Assembly: GCA_903834835.1 (NCBI GenBank)
Contig: CAILKO010000055.1
Coordinates: forward strand, 62,001-126,000
From: an uncultured Pseudomonadota bacterium
GTDB lineage: Bacteria; Pseudomonadota; Gammaproteobacteria; Burkholderiales; SG8-39
Length of the DNA: 64,000 nucleotides
Reading direction: 5' to 3'
In this document: positions 7,922 to 18,562 of the stretch, one piece after another
Layout: every line of letters starts with the position of its first letter
Numbering within the stretch: the first letter of the stretch is position 1
The notes under the pieces: model-generated
Seen by the model: only the letters and a program-made list of their open reading frames with translations
Told to the model about the DNA's origin: nothing
Database searches by the model: none
Position numbers and translations under genes: made by a program

Positions 7922-7998
7922 GGCGAATTAGCTCAGCTGGTTAGAGCAGCGGAATCATAATCCGTTTGTCCCCAGTTCGAATCTGGGATTCGCCACCA
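7922..7998 (+). tRNA. tRNA-Met (elongator, anticodon CAU)
   Basis: A 77-base cloverleaf with encoded CCA. The acceptor arms GGCGAAT (7922-7928) and ATTCGCC (7988-7994) pair perfectly; the D-arm is AGCTCAGCTGGTTAGAGC; the anticodon stem GCGGA/TCCGT closes loop ATCATAA with anticodon CAT; the T-loop is GTTCGAATC. CAU is shared by elongator Met, initiator Met and Ile2. The paired first acceptor base excludes an initiator, and comparison with the Ile2-type gene at 54067 makes elongator Met the best call. Ile2 is not formally excluded. Confidence 0.93.
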
Positions 7999-8011
7999 CC
8001 TATTTCTCCCG

Positions 8012-8045
8012 GCATGCCTGCCCGCCGCTCGCGCGGCAGGCGTGC
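8012..8045 (+). terminator. Hairpin downstream of tRNA-Met
   Basis: Arms GCATGCCTGCC (8012-8022) and GGCAGGCGTGC (8035-8045) pair over 11 positions with one G-U, enclosing a 12-base GC-rich loop, 14 bp after the tRNA end. There is no T-tract after it, so it may be a weak terminator or a 3' processing block. Confidence 0.4.
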
Positions 8046-8200
8046 ACGGGTGCAGCATCCGACCCGGATGCCCGTGCCGGTAAAATGCCCGCAGTCCCTC
8101 TTCTTCGTGGAATTGATTTGCAGCCCCACTCCGCCCGCAGATTTCGTTTGGCCGCCACCACCCAGCCCGGCGTGCTGATCCGCGATCAGGCGCCCCGCGC

Positions 8201-9562
8201 ATGAAGGGGCGCTACTTTATCCGCTCGTTCGGCTGCCAGATGAACGAGTACGACTCGGCGCGCATGGCGGACATGCTGACGGAGGAATCCGGCCTGGTGG
8301 AGGCCGGCCGCGTGGAAGATGCAGATCTGATCGTGTTCAATACCTGCTCGGTGCGCGAAAAGGCTCAGGAGAAGGTTTTCTCCGACCTCGGGCGGCTGAA
8401 GGATCTGAAGCGCGAAAAGCCGGGGCTCGTGATTGCGGTCGGCGGCTGCGTCGCCAGCCAGGAGGGTGCGGCGATCGTGCGCCGGGCACCCTATGTGGAT
8501 GTCGTGTTCGGCCCGCAGACCCTGCACCGGCTGCCGGCGCTTGTCGAACGCAGCCGGCGTACCGGCAGCGCCCAGGTGGACATAAGCTTCCCCGAAATCG
8601 AGAAGTTCGACCGCCTGCCCGAGCCACGTGCCGCGGACGCAAGCGCCTACGTCTCCATCATGGAAGGCTGCAGCAAGTTCTGCAGCTTCTGCGTGGTGCC
8701 CTATACCCGCGGGCAGGAGGTATCTCGCCCGTTCGACGATGTGATCGCCGAAATCCACGGCCTTGCGGTGCAAGGTGTGCGGGAGATCACGCTGCTCGGT
8801 CAGAACGTGAACGCCTGGCGTGCGCCGATCGAGGACGGCGACGGTCAGCCGGGCGATTTCGCGGAGTTGCTGCGCTTCGTGGCTGAAATCGACGGCATCG
8901 AGCGTATCCGGTACACCACCTCGCACCCGATCGAATTCACCGCCCGTTTGATCGACGCGCACGCCGACCTCGAGAAACTTGCCCCGCACGTCCATCTGCC
9001 GGTTCAGTCCGGCTCCGACCGAGTGCTCGCCGCGATGAAGCGCGGCTACAGTTCGCTCGAGTACCGTTCCATCGTGCGGCGCCTGCGCAAGGTTCGTCCG
9101 GGCATCTGTGTCTCGTCCGACTTCATCGTCGGCTTTCCGGGCGAGACCGATGCCGACTTCGAAGCGACACTGAAGCTTGCGGAAGATCTGGAAATCGATA
9201 CCTCGTTCTGCTTTGTTTACAGCCCCCGCCCGGGAACGCCCGCGGCCAATCTTCCGGACGACACGCCGCAGCCGGTAAAACTGGATCGGCTGCAGCGGCT
9301 GCAGCGGCTGACCGATATCCAGGCTGCACGAATCAATGCGGAGATGGTCGGCAGCCGGCAGCGCGTGGTGCTGGAAGGCGTGTCGAGGAAAGATGCTGCA
9401 GAGTTCTCCGGCCGCACGGGAAACAATCGCGTGGTGAATTTTCCTGCGCGCAGTGCGCCGGCAGGCATGGTGGAAGTGCTGATCACCGAAGCTCGCGCGC
9501 ATACGCTGCGCGGCGAGCTACTGACGGAGCCGCGCAACTCCGGCGCGCCCGCACTGCAATGA
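8201..9562 (+). CDS. miaB: tRNA-2-methylthio-N6-dimethylallyladenosine synthase
   Basis: MiaB is a radical-SAM methylthiotransferase that converts i6A37 to ms2i6A37 in tRNAs reading UNN codons. The 453-residue protein shows all six cluster ligands: Cys12, Cys49 and Cys83 in the UPF0004 domain ([29 protein letters not shown]) and Cys157, Cys161, Cys164 in the radical-SAM motif [10 protein letters not shown]-terminal TRAM domain (about 385-445) should bind tRNA. It opens a run of five same-strand genes; its stop overlaps the phoH start as ATGA. No strong Shine-Dalgarno sequence is seen before the ATG at 8201. Confidence 0.98.
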   Translation: MKGRYFIRSFGCQMNEYDSARMADMLTEESGLVEAGRVEDADLIVFNTCSVREKAQEKVFSDLGRLKDLKREKPGLVIAVGGCVASQEGAAIVRRAPYVDVVFGPQTLHRLPALVERSRRTGSAQVDISFPEIEKFDRLPEPRAADASAYVSIMEGCSKFCSFCVVPYTRGQEVSRPFDDVIAEIHGLAVQGVREITLLGQNVNAWRAPIEDGDGQPGDFAELLRFVAEIDGIERIRYTTSHPIEFTARLIDAHADLEKLAPHVHLPVQSGSDRVLAAMKRGYSSLEYRSIVRRLRKVRPGICVSSDFIVGFPGETDADFEATLKLAEDLEIDTSFCFVYSPRPGTPAANLPDDTPQPVKLDRLQRLQRLTDIQAARINAEMVGSRQRVVLEGVSRKDAAEFSGRTGNNRVVNFPARSAPAGMVEVLITEARAHTLRGELLTEPRNSGAPALQ

Positions 9563-10557
9563 GCACCCTGCGCCGCGAACCCGCCGCGCGCAGGCCAGCG
9601 CCCGCCTCCGAGGTTCGCTTCGATCCGCTCGACAACATGCGCCTTGCCCGGCTTTGCGGACCGATGGATGCAAATCTGCGGCAGATCGAGTCTGCGCTCG
9701 ACGTCACGATTTCCCGGCGCGGCGCGCAGTTCGCGGTGCGCGGCGAAACCGACCGCGCGGAACGTGCCTCGGCTGCGCTGCGCAATCTGTACGAGATTTC
9801 CGCGCGCGAAGTGACCGTGGACGATGTACAGCTCGGACTGAGCGAAATCGCGCGCAGCGCCGTGCCGCCCGCCGAGGGCCAGACCGCGCTGCTCACACGC
9901 CGCGGCGACCTGCGCGGCCGCACAGCGAATCAGGTGAGCTACCTGGACAGCATCCTGAAGCACGACATCACCTTCGGTATCGGCCCGGCCGGAACCGGTA
10001 AGACCTATCTGGCGGTCGCCTGCGCGGTCGATGCGCTCGAACGCGACCATGTGAAACGCATCGTGCTCGTGCGCCCCGCAGTCGAAGCCGGCGAGCGGCT
10101 CGGTTTTCTACCCGGCGATCTCGCACAGAAGGTCGATCCCTACCTGCGACCGCTCTACGACGCGCTGTTCGACCTCATGGGCTTCGAGAAGACCGGCAAG
10201 CTGCTTGAGCGCGGCACCATAGAAGTCGCGCCGCTCGCTTACATGCGGGGGCGCACGCTGAACCATTCCTTCATCATCCTCGACGAGGCGCAGAACACGA
10301 CGCCGGAACAGATGAAGATGTTCCTGACACGGATAGGATTTGGCGCCAAAGCCGTAATTACCGGCGACGTGACCCAGATCGATCTCGCACGCGGCCAGAA
10401 GAGCGGTCTGAACGAGGCGCGCCGCATCCTTTCGAAAGTGCGAGGCATCGCGTTCAGTATCTTCGACGCGACCGACGTCGTGCGCCATCCGCTCGTTGCG
10501 CGCATCATCGATGCCTACGAAAAAGCCGAGAAGCCGGAAGACGGCGAAGCCGGCTGA
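9559..10557 (+). CDS. phoH: PhoH-family ATPase (YbeZ)
   Basis: A 332-residue PhoH/YbeZ protein: N-terminal KH-like segment (about 20-110), then a P-loop ATPase domain with Walker A GPAGTGKT at 142-149, [18 protein letters not shown], and Walker [10 protein letters not shown] near 240, followed by [10 protein letters not shown]. YbeZ proteins act with the endoribonuclease YbeY and are linked to RNA metabolism and ribosome maturation; the exact reaction is unresolved. It overlaps miaB by four bases and ybeY by about 47, consistent with one operon. Confidence 0.95.
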   Translation: MSTLRREPAARRPAPASEVRFDPLDNMRLARLCGPMDANLRQIESALDVTISRRGAQFAVRGETDRAERASAALRNLYEISAREVTVDDVQLGLSEIARSAVPPAEGQTALLTRRGDLRGRTANQVSYLDSILKHDITFGIGPAGTGKTYLAVACAVDALERDHVKRIVLVRPAVEAGERLGFLPGDLAQKVDPYLRPLYDALFDLMGFEKTGKLLERGTIEVAPLAYMRGRTLNHSFIILDEAQNTTPEQMKMFLTRIGFGAKAVITGDVTQIDLARGQKSGLNEARRILSKVRGIAFSIFDATDVVRHPLVARIIDAYEKAEKPEDGEAG

Positions 10558-11056
10558 GCGCCGGCGCGCCGCACTGCGCACCGCGGTACAGACCGCGGTT
10601 GGAGCGGCCGACGTGCCGGCTGTGCGGCATCTGCGTGGCTGGGCGCGCGCCGCCATTCCGGCCGGCGGCCTCGTCACGCTGCGCATAGTCGGGGGCGCCG
10701 AAGGACGGCGCCTCAACGCCGCATACCGCCGCCGGGACTACGCAACCAACGTGCTCAGCTTCTCCTATGCTGACAGCGGGAATCCGGGCCGCACGGCGGG
10801 TGTGCACGGCGACATTGTGCTTTGCCACCCGGTCATCCGGCGCGAAGCGCGCGAGCAGGGGAAGTCGCTCGCAGCGCACTACGCTCACATGGTGGTGCAC
10901 GGCATGCTGCATCTCGCGGGACTGGACCACGCCGAACCGGCGCAGGCTGCGCGCATGGAAGCTCGCGAACGGCGCGTGCTCGCAGGCTTCGGCGTCGCCG
11001 ATCCCTATGCGCTGGCGCCACACCCGGACAGACGGTCCTCCCGCGCTATAGAATGA
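10511..11056 (+). CDS. ybeY: Endoribonuclease YbeY (rRNA maturation factor)
   Basis: YbeY is a zinc endoribonuclease needed for 16S rRNA 3'-end maturation and 70S quality control. The 181-residue product carries the zinc motif HGMLHLAGLDH with His130, His134 and His140, preceded by NVLSFSYAD and GDIVLCHPV, both typical. The N-terminal 20 residues are Lys/Arg-rich and extra relative to E. coli (155 aa). Start ATG 10511 was preferred over GTG-type 10496, which would overlap phoH further. The stop overlaps an ATGA that could start corC. Confidence 0.95.
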   Translation: MPTKKPRSRKTAKPAERRRAALRTAVQTAVGAADVPAVRHLRGWARAAIPAGGLVTLRIVGGAEGRRLNAAYRRRDYATNVLSFSYADSGNPGRTAGVHGDIVLCHPVIRREAREQGKSLAAHYAHMVVHGMLHLAGLDHAEPAQAARMEARERRVLAGFGVADPYALAPHPDRRSSRAIE

Positions 11057-11070
11057 CTTTCCCCGAAGCC

Positions 11071-11892
11071 ATGAACGATCCCTCACGACCTAGCCTGCTC
11101 GAACGGCTCTCGACCCTGATACTGCGCGAGCCGGACGACCGCGAACAGCTGCTTGCGCTGCTGCACTCCGCGCATCGCCGCAACCTGCTCGACGCGGATG
11201 CGCTCTCGATCATAGAGGGCGCGCTCACCGTGTCCGAAACCGCCGTGCGCGACGTCATGGTCCCGAGGGCGCAGATGGACGTGATCGACATCAAGCAGCC
11301 GATCAAATCCTTTATTTCCCAGGTCATCTCGACCGCCCATTCTCGATTCCCGGTCATCAATCAGAATCTGGACGATGTGATCGGCATCCTGCTCGCGAAG
11401 GATCTGTTGCGCTACTACGCGGACGAAGAGAATTTCAACATTCGCGAAATGCTGCGCCCCGCGGTGATGATCCCGGAATCCAAGCGCCTCAACGTGCTGC
11501 TGCGCGAGTTCCGCGCGAGCCGCAATCACATGGCAATCGTGATCGACGAATACGGTGGCGTTGCGGGCCTGGTAACCATCGAGGACGTGCTGGAACAGAT
11601 CGTCGGTGAAATCGAGGACGAATACGACTTCGACGAGGCGAGCGACAACATCATTTCCGAGTCGGCAGGTCGCTATCGGGTCAAGGCGATCACGCAGATC
11701 GCGGACTTCAACGCCGCATTCGGCACGAATTTCCCGGACGACGCGTCGGATACCGTCGGCGGACTCGTGATCGCCCGCCTCGGTCGGCTGCCCAAGCGCG
11801 GCGAAGCGCTCAATCTTGAAGGACTGAAGGTCCAGGTTCTGCGCGCGGACAGCCGCCGCGTCTATACGCTGATCGTCGAAAAGCCGAAGTGA
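11071..11892 (+). CDS. corC: CorC/TlyC-type CBS-domain transporter-associated protein
   Basis: A 273-residue cytosolic protein with two CBS domains (about 60-180; motifs VRDVMVPRAQMDVID and HMAIVIDEYGGVAGLVTIEDVLEQIVGEIEDE) and a C-terminal CorC_HlyC domain (about 190-270). CorC has been linked to CorA-mediated Mg2+/Co2+ efflux, and the location before lnt is widely conserved. The start at 11071 gives the MNDP... N-terminus seen in relatives; ATG 11053, overlapping the ybeY stop, is an alternative that adds six residues. The stop overlaps the lnt GTG. Confidence 0.93.
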   Translation: MNDPSRPSLLERLSTLILREPDDREQLLALLHSAHRRNLLDADALSIIEGALTVSETAVRDVMVPRAQMDVIDIKQPIKSFISQVISTAHSRFPVINQNLDDVIGILLAKDLLRYYADEENFNIREMLRPAVMIPESKRLNVLLREFRASRNHMAIVIDEYGGVAGLVTIEDVLEQIVGEIEDEYDFDEASDNIISESAGRYRVKAITQIADFNAAFGTNFPDDASDTVGGLVIARLGRLPKRGEALNLEGLKVQVLRADSRRVYTLIVEKPK

Positions 11893-13394
11893 CGGAATCC
11901 ATGCGTGAGCAGGCGGGCCGCGCGCCCCTCCGGCACGCGCTTGCGCTCGCCTCGGGCGCCGCCGCGGTACTCGCGTTCTCGCCTTTCGATCTCTATCCTG
12001 TCGGCTTCCTGTGCCTGGCACTGCTGTTCCACCTCTGGCTGGACGCGCCGGGCGGGCGTAGCGCTTTCATCGCCGGCTACCTGTATGGCCTCGGCCTGTT
12101 CGGCGCCGGGGTTTCATGGATCTACGTAAGCCTGTCGCGCTTCGGTGGCATGCACCCGGCGATCGCAGCGATCGCCACGTTCGGATTCTGCGCGCTGCTC
12201 GCGCTCTTCCCCGCGCTGGCCGGATTGCTGCAGAGCCGGTTGCGGGCGCCGACCGTGGTGCGCGCGGCGCTCGTGATTCCCGCGGCCTGGACGCTCATGG
12301 AATGGGCGCGCGGCTTGTTCCTGACCGGTTTCCCCTGGCTCGGCACGGGCTACGCCTATATCGATACGCCGCTCGCCGGATATGCGCCGGTCGCAGGTGT
12401 CCATGCGATGACGCTCGTCGCCGCCGCGGGGGCCGGTCTCGCGGTCTGCGTGCTGCGCAAGCGTGCGCGCATGGCCTGCCTCGTCGCGCTGGTGCTCATT
12501 GTCGGGCTGGGCAGCGCATTGCGCGGCCGGGAATGGACCCAACCCTCGGGCCAACCGGTACGCGTCGACCTGCTCCAGGGAAATGTCGACCAGGACATGA
12601 AGTTCGATCCGCAGCGCTACGTCCAGACCCTGCAGATTTACTACGGCCTCGCCGCGAAAAGCGGTGCGAAACTTGTCGTGCTGCCCGAAACCGCCGTGCC
12701 CCGCATGCTCGATCAGGTGGATCCCGCCTACCTCGCCGCGCTCGAGGCAGTGGCGCGGCGTAACGGCGGCGATCTGCTGCTAGGCGTACCGTTTCGGCAA
12801 GGATCGGGTGAGTACTACAACAGCGTGGTGAGCATGGGCAGCGCGCCGAACCAGATCTACAGCAAGTCCCACCTGGTGCCTTTCGGGGAATTCATTCCGC
12901 CGGGCTTTGACTGGGTGCTCGATCTGCTGTCGATCCCGCTCGCCGACTTCTCACGCGGCGGACCGGATCAGAAGCCGATGACCGTCGCCGGGCTGCGGGT
13001 CGCCTTGAACGTGTGCTACGAGGATGCGTTCGGTGCCGAGATCATCCGTCAACTGCCGGAGGCTGAACTTCTCGTGAACGTATCCAACGTTGCATGGTTC
13101 GGCGACTCGCTCGCACCGGCCCAGCACCTTCAGATCTCCCGCATGCGCGCCCTGGAATCCGGGCGCATGCACCTCCGCGCGGCGAACTCGGGCATTACCG
13201 CCGCGATCGACCGCAACGGACGGGTGCTCGCCCGCCTCCCGCAGTTTGTTACCGGCACGCTCGAAGTCCACGCGATCCCGTTCGCCGGCGCGACGCCCTA
13301 TGTGCAGATCGGCGACTGGGCAACGGTAGGCATGGCGCTCCTGATGCTGCTCGGCGCTGCCGCGACAGTGCGCCTGCGCAAGGCGGCACGCTGA
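11889..13394 (+). CDS. lnt: Apolipoprotein N-acyltransferase
   Basis: Lnt transfers an acyl chain from phospholipid to the N-terminal cysteine of lipoproteins, the last maturation step before Lol sorting. The 501-residue protein has about six to seven membrane helices (five within residues 15-190 and one at the C-terminus) around a periplasmic nitrilase domain. The catalytic triad is visible as Glu in LPETAVPR, Lys in YSKSHLVPFGEF and Cys in ALNVCYEDAFG. The GTG at 11889 overlaps the corC stop as GTGA; ATG at 11901 is a possible alternative. Lipoprotein substrates in the window include MltA and perhaps the PhoD-like protein. Confidence 0.97.
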   Translation: MTESMREQAGRAPLRHALALASGAAAVLAFSPFDLYPVGFLCLALLFHLWLDAPGGRSAFIAGYLYGLGLFGAGVSWIYVSLSRFGGMHPAIAAIATFGFCALLALFPALAGLLQSRLRAPTVVRAALVIPAAWTLMEWARGLFLTGFPWLGTGYAYIDTPLAGYAPVAGVHAMTLVAAAGAGLAVCVLRKRARMACLVALVLIVGLGSALRGREWTQPSGQPVRVDLLQGNVDQDMKFDPQRYVQTLQIYYGLAAKSGAKLVVLPETAVPRMLDQVDPAYLAALEAVARRNGGDLLLGVPFRQGSGEYYNSVVSMGSAPNQIYSKSHLVPFGEFIPPGFDWVLDLLSIPLADFSRGGPDQKPMTVAGLRVALNVCYEDAFGAEIIRQLPEAELLVNVSNVAWFGDSLAPAQHLQISRMRALESGRMHLRAANSGITAAIDRNGRVLARLPQFVTGTLEVHAIPFAGATPYVQIGDWATVGMALLMLLGAAATVRLRKAAR

Positions 13395-13496
13395 GCGTCT
13401 GGCGGTAAAATCTCGGGCGAAACAACGGAAATCGTCCTGTCTGCTCAGCCGGGCGCTTCGTTTCCGCCCCGAGAACCTAGGCACTGAACTGACCCG

Positions 13497-14381
<885 letters not shown>

Positions 14382-16460
14382 ATGCGAGCCACCCTGCTTG
14401 TCGAATTACTCACCGAGGAACTGCCACCGAAATCGCTCGAGCGCCTGGGTGAGGAATTCGCCGCAAGGCTGCTCGAGGCACTCGCGCAGCATCAGCTGGC
14501 AGACGCCGCCGGCGCGAGCCGCTGCTATGCCACGCCGCGCCGCCTCGCTGCACGGATCGAGGCCGTCGAATCAGCGGCTATGGACCGCGAGATCGAAGTG
14601 AACGGCCCCTCGGTGAAGGTCGGTCTTGACCCCTCGGGCAAACCCACGCCGGCATTGCAGGGTTTCGCGAAAAAAAACGGAGTCGCTGTCGAAGCTTTGC
14701 AGCGCGCCAGCACGCCCAAGGGCGAGGTGTTCATCGCGCGCAAGGCGGTCAAGGGCGCGTCCCTGGACGAGGTGCTGGCCGGTGCGGTGGAAGAGGCACT
14801 CCGCAAGCTGCCGATCGCCAGGATGATGCGCTGGGGCGCGGGAGAAGCACAGTTCGTTCGCCCCGTGCACGGCCTCGTCATGCTGCACGGCAATCGCATC
14901 GTTCCGGGCAGCGTGCTCGGGCTCGCCTCCGGCAACCGGACCCGCGGGCACCGCTTCATGGGGCACGGCGAGGTAACGCTCGCTTCGGCAGAGGACTATG
15001 AGCCCAGCCTGCACGATGAAGGCGACGTGATCGCAGATTTCGGCACCCGGCGCGAATTGATACGCGCCGGGCTCGCGCTGGAAGCGCAGCGACTCGACGC
15101 CACCATGGCTGCGAACGACGCGCTGCTCGACGAAGTCACCGCGCTGGTGGAGCATCCCAGCGTCTACGTCGGCGAATTTGATCCCGGCTTCCTGGAAGTT
15201 CCTCAGGAGTGCCTCATCCTCACCATGCAGCAGAACCAGAAGTACTTCCCTCTGTTCGACTCGAACGGCCGGCTGCTGCCGAAGTTCCTGATCGTGTCGA
15301 ACATGCGGCTCGCCGATGCCGGCAACGTGGTGCGCGGCAATCAGCGCGTGGTCAGGCCGCGGCTCGAGGATGCGCGCTTCTTCTTCCGCCAGGATCGGAA
15401 GCAGCGGCTCGAATCGCGGGTTCCCCAGCTCGGCAAGGTCGTCTACCACAACAAACTCGGCACACAGCTCGAGCGGGTGGAACGGGTCCAGCTGCTTGCC
15501 GGGCGGATCGCGGAATCCGTCAAAGCAGACAAGCTCCTCGCGGAGCGCGCAGCCTGGCTTGCCAAGGCCGATCTGCTCACCGGAATGGTGGGCGAGTTTC
15601 CCGAACTGCAGGGCGTCATGGGCCGCTACTACGCCCGCCACGACACGGAGCCTGCCGCGGTGGCGGACGCGATCGAGGGCCACTACCGGCCCCGCTTCGC
15701 TGGCGACGCGCTCCCCGAGGGCGCAGTATCCACGGCGCTTGCCCTGGCAGACAAGCTCGAGGGCCTGGCGGGACTTTTCGGAATCGGGGAGCAGCCCACC
15801 GGCGATAAAGATCCCTATGCGCTGCGCCGCCAGGCGCTCGGTGTGATCCGCATCCTGATCGAGGGTCCCGTCCGGCTCGACCTGCCCGCGCTGATCCGGG
15901 AAGCAACGACCCTGCTCGGCACACGCCTCTCGAACCAGGCCGCGGCGGACGAGGTGTTCGGCTTCGTGCTGGATCGACTGAAGGGATATCTGCGCGAGCG
16001 CGGCTATGCCGCGGACGAGATCGAGGCCACGATAAGCGTGCGACCGGCCGACCTCTCGCGCGTAGTTGCCGTGCTCGAGGCAAAACGCGCCGTGCCCGAG
16101 CTGGCCGATCTCGCCGCCGCCAACAAGCGCGTGCGCAACATCCTGAAGAAGACGCCGGGCGAAGCCGGCAGGATCGACCCTGCGCTCCTCCGCGAGCCCG
16201 CCGAGCACGCGCTCAACGCTGCGCTCGAATCGGTGGCACCGCGCGTCCGCGTCGCGCTTGAGGCAGGCGAGTATGCCGTCATGTTCCGCCAGCTCGCGGG
16301 GATGCGGCCGGAGGTGGACGCGTTCTTCGACCAGGTGATGGTGAACGCGGACGACGCGGCACTCCGACGCAACCGGCTTGCCCTGCTCGCCGAAGTCGAC
16401 GCACTCATGAACGGCGTACTGGACATCTCACAGCTGAGTTCGGAGGCCGGACGAGGATGA
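14382..16460 (+). CDS. glyS: Glycyl-tRNA synthetase beta subunit
   Basis: GlyS provides the tRNA-binding and HD-like parts of the alpha2beta2 glycyl-tRNA synthetase. Length 692 residues (E. coli 689). Recognisable segments are LLVELLTEELPPK at the N-terminus, IARMMRWG, FVRPVHGLVML, GHRFMGHG, ECLILTMQQNQKYF, FLIVSNM and the C-terminal anticodon-binding DALRR-like region. An A8 run at 14670-14677 codes for Lys-Lys and could promote slippage, but the frame is intact. The stop overlaps gmhB (ATGA). Confidence 0.99.
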   Translation: MRATLLVELLTEELPPKSLERLGEEFAARLLEALAQHQLADAAGASRCYATPRRLAARIEAVESAAMDREIEVNGPSVKVGLDPSGKPTPALQGFAKKNGVAVEALQRASTPKGEVFIARKAVKGASLDEVLAGAVEEALRKLPIARMMRWGAGEAQFVRPVHGLVMLHGNRIVPGSVLGLASGNRTRGHRFMGHGEVTLASAEDYEPSLHDEGDVIADFGTRRELIRAGLALEAQRLDATMAANDALLDEVTALVEHPSVYVGEFDPGFLEVPQECLILTMQQNQKYFPLFDSNGRLLPKFLIVSNMRLADAGNVVRGNQRVVRPRLEDARFFFRQDRKQRLESRVPQLGKVVYHNKLGTQLERVERVQLLAGRIAESVKADKLLAERAAWLAKADLLTGMVGEFPELQGVMGRYYARHDTEPAAVADAIEGHYRPRFAGDALPEGAVSTALALADKLEGLAGLFGIGEQPTGDKDPYALRRQALGVIRILIEGPVRLDLPALIREATTLLGTRLSNQAAADEVFGFVLDRLKGYLRERGYAADEIEATISVRPADLSRVVAVLEAKRAVPELADLAAANKRVRNILKKTPGEAGRIDPALLREPAEHALNAALESVAPRVRVALEAGEYAVMFRQLAGMRPEVDAFFDQVMVNADDAALRRNRLALLAEVDALMNGVLDISQLSSEAGRG

Positions 16461-16990
16461 AACTCATCGTCCTCGACCGCGACGGCACGATCAATCACGA
16501 CAGCGACCAGTACGTGAAATCGCCCGCCGAATGGAAACCGCTCCCCGGCGCGCTTGAAGCGATCGCGCGCATGACCCAGGCGGGCTACCGCATCGCGGTA
16601 GCCACCAATCAGTCCGGCATCGCGCGCGGTCTGTTCGACACCAGCACCCTGCTCGACATACACAACATGCTTTCGCGCGCCGTCAATCAGGCCGGCGGGC
16701 GCATCGACGCGTTCTTCTTCTGCCCGCACGCGGCGGATTCGCGCTGCGAGTGCCGCAAACCGGAGCCGGGAATGCTGCGACAGATTTCCGATCGTTTCGG
16801 CGTGCCGCTGCATGGGATACACATGGTCGGGGATGCCCTGCGCGACGTGCAGGCCGCGTCGGCCGTAGGTGCCATGCCTGTCCTCGTGCTGACCGGCAAG
16901 GGCAGGCAGACACAAAAGGCCGGCGGCCTGCCGGAGGGCACCCAGGTTTTCCGCGATCTGGCCGCCTTCGCGCAGCACGTCGCACCCTGA
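16457..16990 (+). CDS. gmhB: D-glycero-beta-D-manno-heptose 1,7-bisphosphate 7-phosphatase
   Basis: GmhB removes the C7 phosphate during ADP-heptose synthesis for the LPS inner core. The 177-residue HAD protein has the nucleophile motif with Asp7 and Asp9 (LDRDGTIN), the ATNQSG motif II and the structural zinc site Cys89-x-His91 ... Cys97-x-Cys99 typical of GmhB, then KPEPGM and VGDALRD. The glyS-gmhB-plsC order is characteristic of betaproteobacteria. The related histidinol-phosphatase function is less likely because no his genes are nearby. Confidence 0.94.
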   Translation: MKLIVLDRDGTINHDSDQYVKSPAEWKPLPGALEAIARMTQAGYRIAVATNQSGIARGLFDTSTLLDIHNMLSRAVNQAGGRIDAFFFCPHAADSRCECRKPEPGMLRQISDRFGVPLHGIHMVGDALRDVQAASAVGAMPVLVLTGKGRQTQKAGGLPEGTQVFRDLAAFAQHVAP

Positions 16991-17015
16991 CGGGGTCGGC
17001 AGGGATGCTCCGCGC

Positions 17016-17729
17016 ATGAACGCGTTGCGATCCGCGTTGTTTGCGCTTGCCCTGATCGTGATCACCCCGCCGTATTCGCTTCTCGCGCTGGCGACGCTGC
17101 CGCTGCCGCGGCATCTGCGCTATCGCATCATTTCCGGCTGGTCGATCGCGGTCGTGCACCTCGCGCGATGGATCTGCGGCATCCGATGGCGGGTCGAGGG
17201 TCTGGAAAATCTGCCGCGCGAGGCCTGCGTGATTGTCTCCAAGCACCAGTCGGCCTGGGAAACCCTGGCCTATCAGCTCATCTTTCCGCCGCAGGTGCTG
17301 GTGCTGAAACGCGAACTGCTCTGGATTCCCTTCTTCGGCTGGGGCCTCGCGTTGATGAGCCCGATCGCCATCAACCGCTCGCGCGGCACTGCGGCACTGC
17401 GGGAACTCGCCCGGCGGGGACGCGAGCGGCTTCACCAGGGATTCTGGGTCGTCATCTTTCCGGAAGGCACCCGGGTCGCACCCGGCACGCGCCGCCGCTA
17501 CCAGCCGGGTGGCGCCTGGCTCGCAGAGAAAGCCGGCGCGCCGATCGTGCCCGTTGCCCACAACGCCGGCCTGCTGTGGCCGCGCAATGGTTTTCTGAAG
17601 CGCCCCGGCCTCGTGACGGTACGCATCGGCGCAGCCATCCGGCCCGAAGGGCGGCGTCCGGACGAGCTTACCCAGCTCGCTGAGGCGTGGATCGAATCCC
17701 AGCAGATCGAACTGTGTCCGGACAGTTGA
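17016..17729 (+). CDS. plsC: 1-acylglycerol-3-phosphate O-acyltransferase
   Basis: PlsC acylates lysophosphatidic acid to phosphatidic acid at the inner membrane. The 237-residue protein has one N-terminal membrane helix (about 8-28), the catalytic block SKHQSAWET (His77 with Glu82 in place of the classical HX4D aspartate, a variant I recall as usual for this subfamily), PFFGWGL, AINRSRG and the substrate motif FPEGTR at 148-153. It lies 25 bp after gmhB on the same strand, and its end overlaps the next gene. Confidence 0.94.
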   Translation: MNALRSALFALALIVITPPYSLLALATLPLPRHLRYRIISGWSIAVVHLARWICGIRWRVEGLENLPREACVIVSKHQSAWETLAYQLIFPPQVLVLKRELLWIPFFGWGLALMSPIAINRSRGTAALRELARRGRERLHQGFWVVIFPEGTRVAPGTRRRYQPGGAWLAEKAGAPIVPVAHNAGLLWPRNGFLKRPGLVTVRIGAAIRPEGRRPDELTQLAEAWIESQQIELCPDS

Positions 17730-18502
17730 GCCTGTTCGAAGCGCTGCTCGCGCCGCGCGCCAACGAGGCCGCCGAACGCAGGCTGCTGCAGCTCGGGCCG
17801 CGGATCATCGAATACCGCTTCCGGCGCAGCCGACGGCGGACCATCGGCATCACGATCGACGCAGAGGGACTGCGGGTCAGCGCGCCGCGCACGGCACCCT
17901 GGCGTGAAGTGGAGCGCTTCCTGGCCGGGCATGCGCCCTGGATCGCGCGCAAACTGGACGCGTGGGGTGCGGTGCAGCGGGGCCCGCTGCTGCACGGCGT
18001 AAGCGGAGACACCATGCCGCTTTTCGGCGAGCCGGTCGTGCTCGAAATCTGCAAAGGCCGGCGCTCCGTCGACACAGGAACGCCGGGCCTGCTTATCCTC
18101 AAGGTATCCGATCCCGCCCGCCGCGACCTGGTAATCGACTGCCTGCTCGCCTGGCTGAAGACGACCGTGATCGAACGGCTGGCACCGAGGGTTGCACATT
18201 ACACGGGCCAGCTCGGGCTGCCCGCGCCCCGCCTCGCCGCATCGGGCGCCAGACGGCACTGGGGCACTTGCGCGAGCTCGGGACTGATCCGGCTCAACTG
18301 GCGTCTCGTTCATCTCGCACCCGAGCTTTGCGACTACGTAGTCGCGCACGAAGTCTCCCACCTGCGCGAAATGAACCATTCCGCACGGTTCTGGGCGACG
18401 GTCGAATCGCTGTATCCCGACTGGCGTGCAGCGCGCGATCGCCTGGAGAAAGCCGGCGCTCGCTTGCCAAGGATCGAGCGCGCCAAAACGTCAGCTATCT
18501 AG
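17714..18502 (+). CDS. YgjP-like zinc metallopeptidase domain protein (DUF45/M48-type)
   Basis: The product (262 residues from GTG 17714; 271 from GTG 17687) ends in a SprT/YgjP-like zinc site: YVVAHEVSHLREMNHS..FW, with the HExxH-type helix at about residues 212-216 and the third His ten residues from the first. RRHWGTCAS precedes it, another hallmark of the family. The N-terminal part (RRSRRRTIGITIDAEGLRVSAP) is the family's beta-rich domain. Function is not established beyond predicted metallopeptidase. The later start was preferred because it places QLSLF, common near the N-terminus of relatives, at the beginning and reduces overlap with plsC to 16 bp. Convergent with ksgA. Confidence 0.85.
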   Translation: MSGQLSLFEALLAPRANEAAERRLLQLGPRIIEYRFRRSRRRTIGITIDAEGLRVSAPRTAPWREVERFLAGHAPWIARKLDAWGAVQRGPLLHGVSGDTMPLFGEPVVLEICKGRRSVDTGTPGLLILKVSDPARRDLVIDCLLAWLKTTVIERLAPRVAHYTGQLGLPAPRLAASGARRHWGTCASSGLIRLNWRLVHLAPELCDYVVAHEVSHLREMNHSARFWATVESLYPDWRAARDRLEKAGARLPRIERAKTSAI

Positions 18503-18562
18503 CAGAAGCGGGAAGGGTTAAAGAAAAACAGAGGGGAAGTTTTCGGGCATTTTCGGCATATA

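Noticed and set aside
7933..8202. A minus-strand frame of about 89 codons opposite tRNA-Met and the miaB upstream region
   Set aside because: Its C-terminus (PDSNWGQTDYDSAALTS) is a translation of the tRNA complement; no domain or ribosome site.
14670..14677. A8 run in glyS as a programmed frameshift site
   Set aside because: The reading frame continues normally on both sides and no downstream structure or alternative frame product is apparent.
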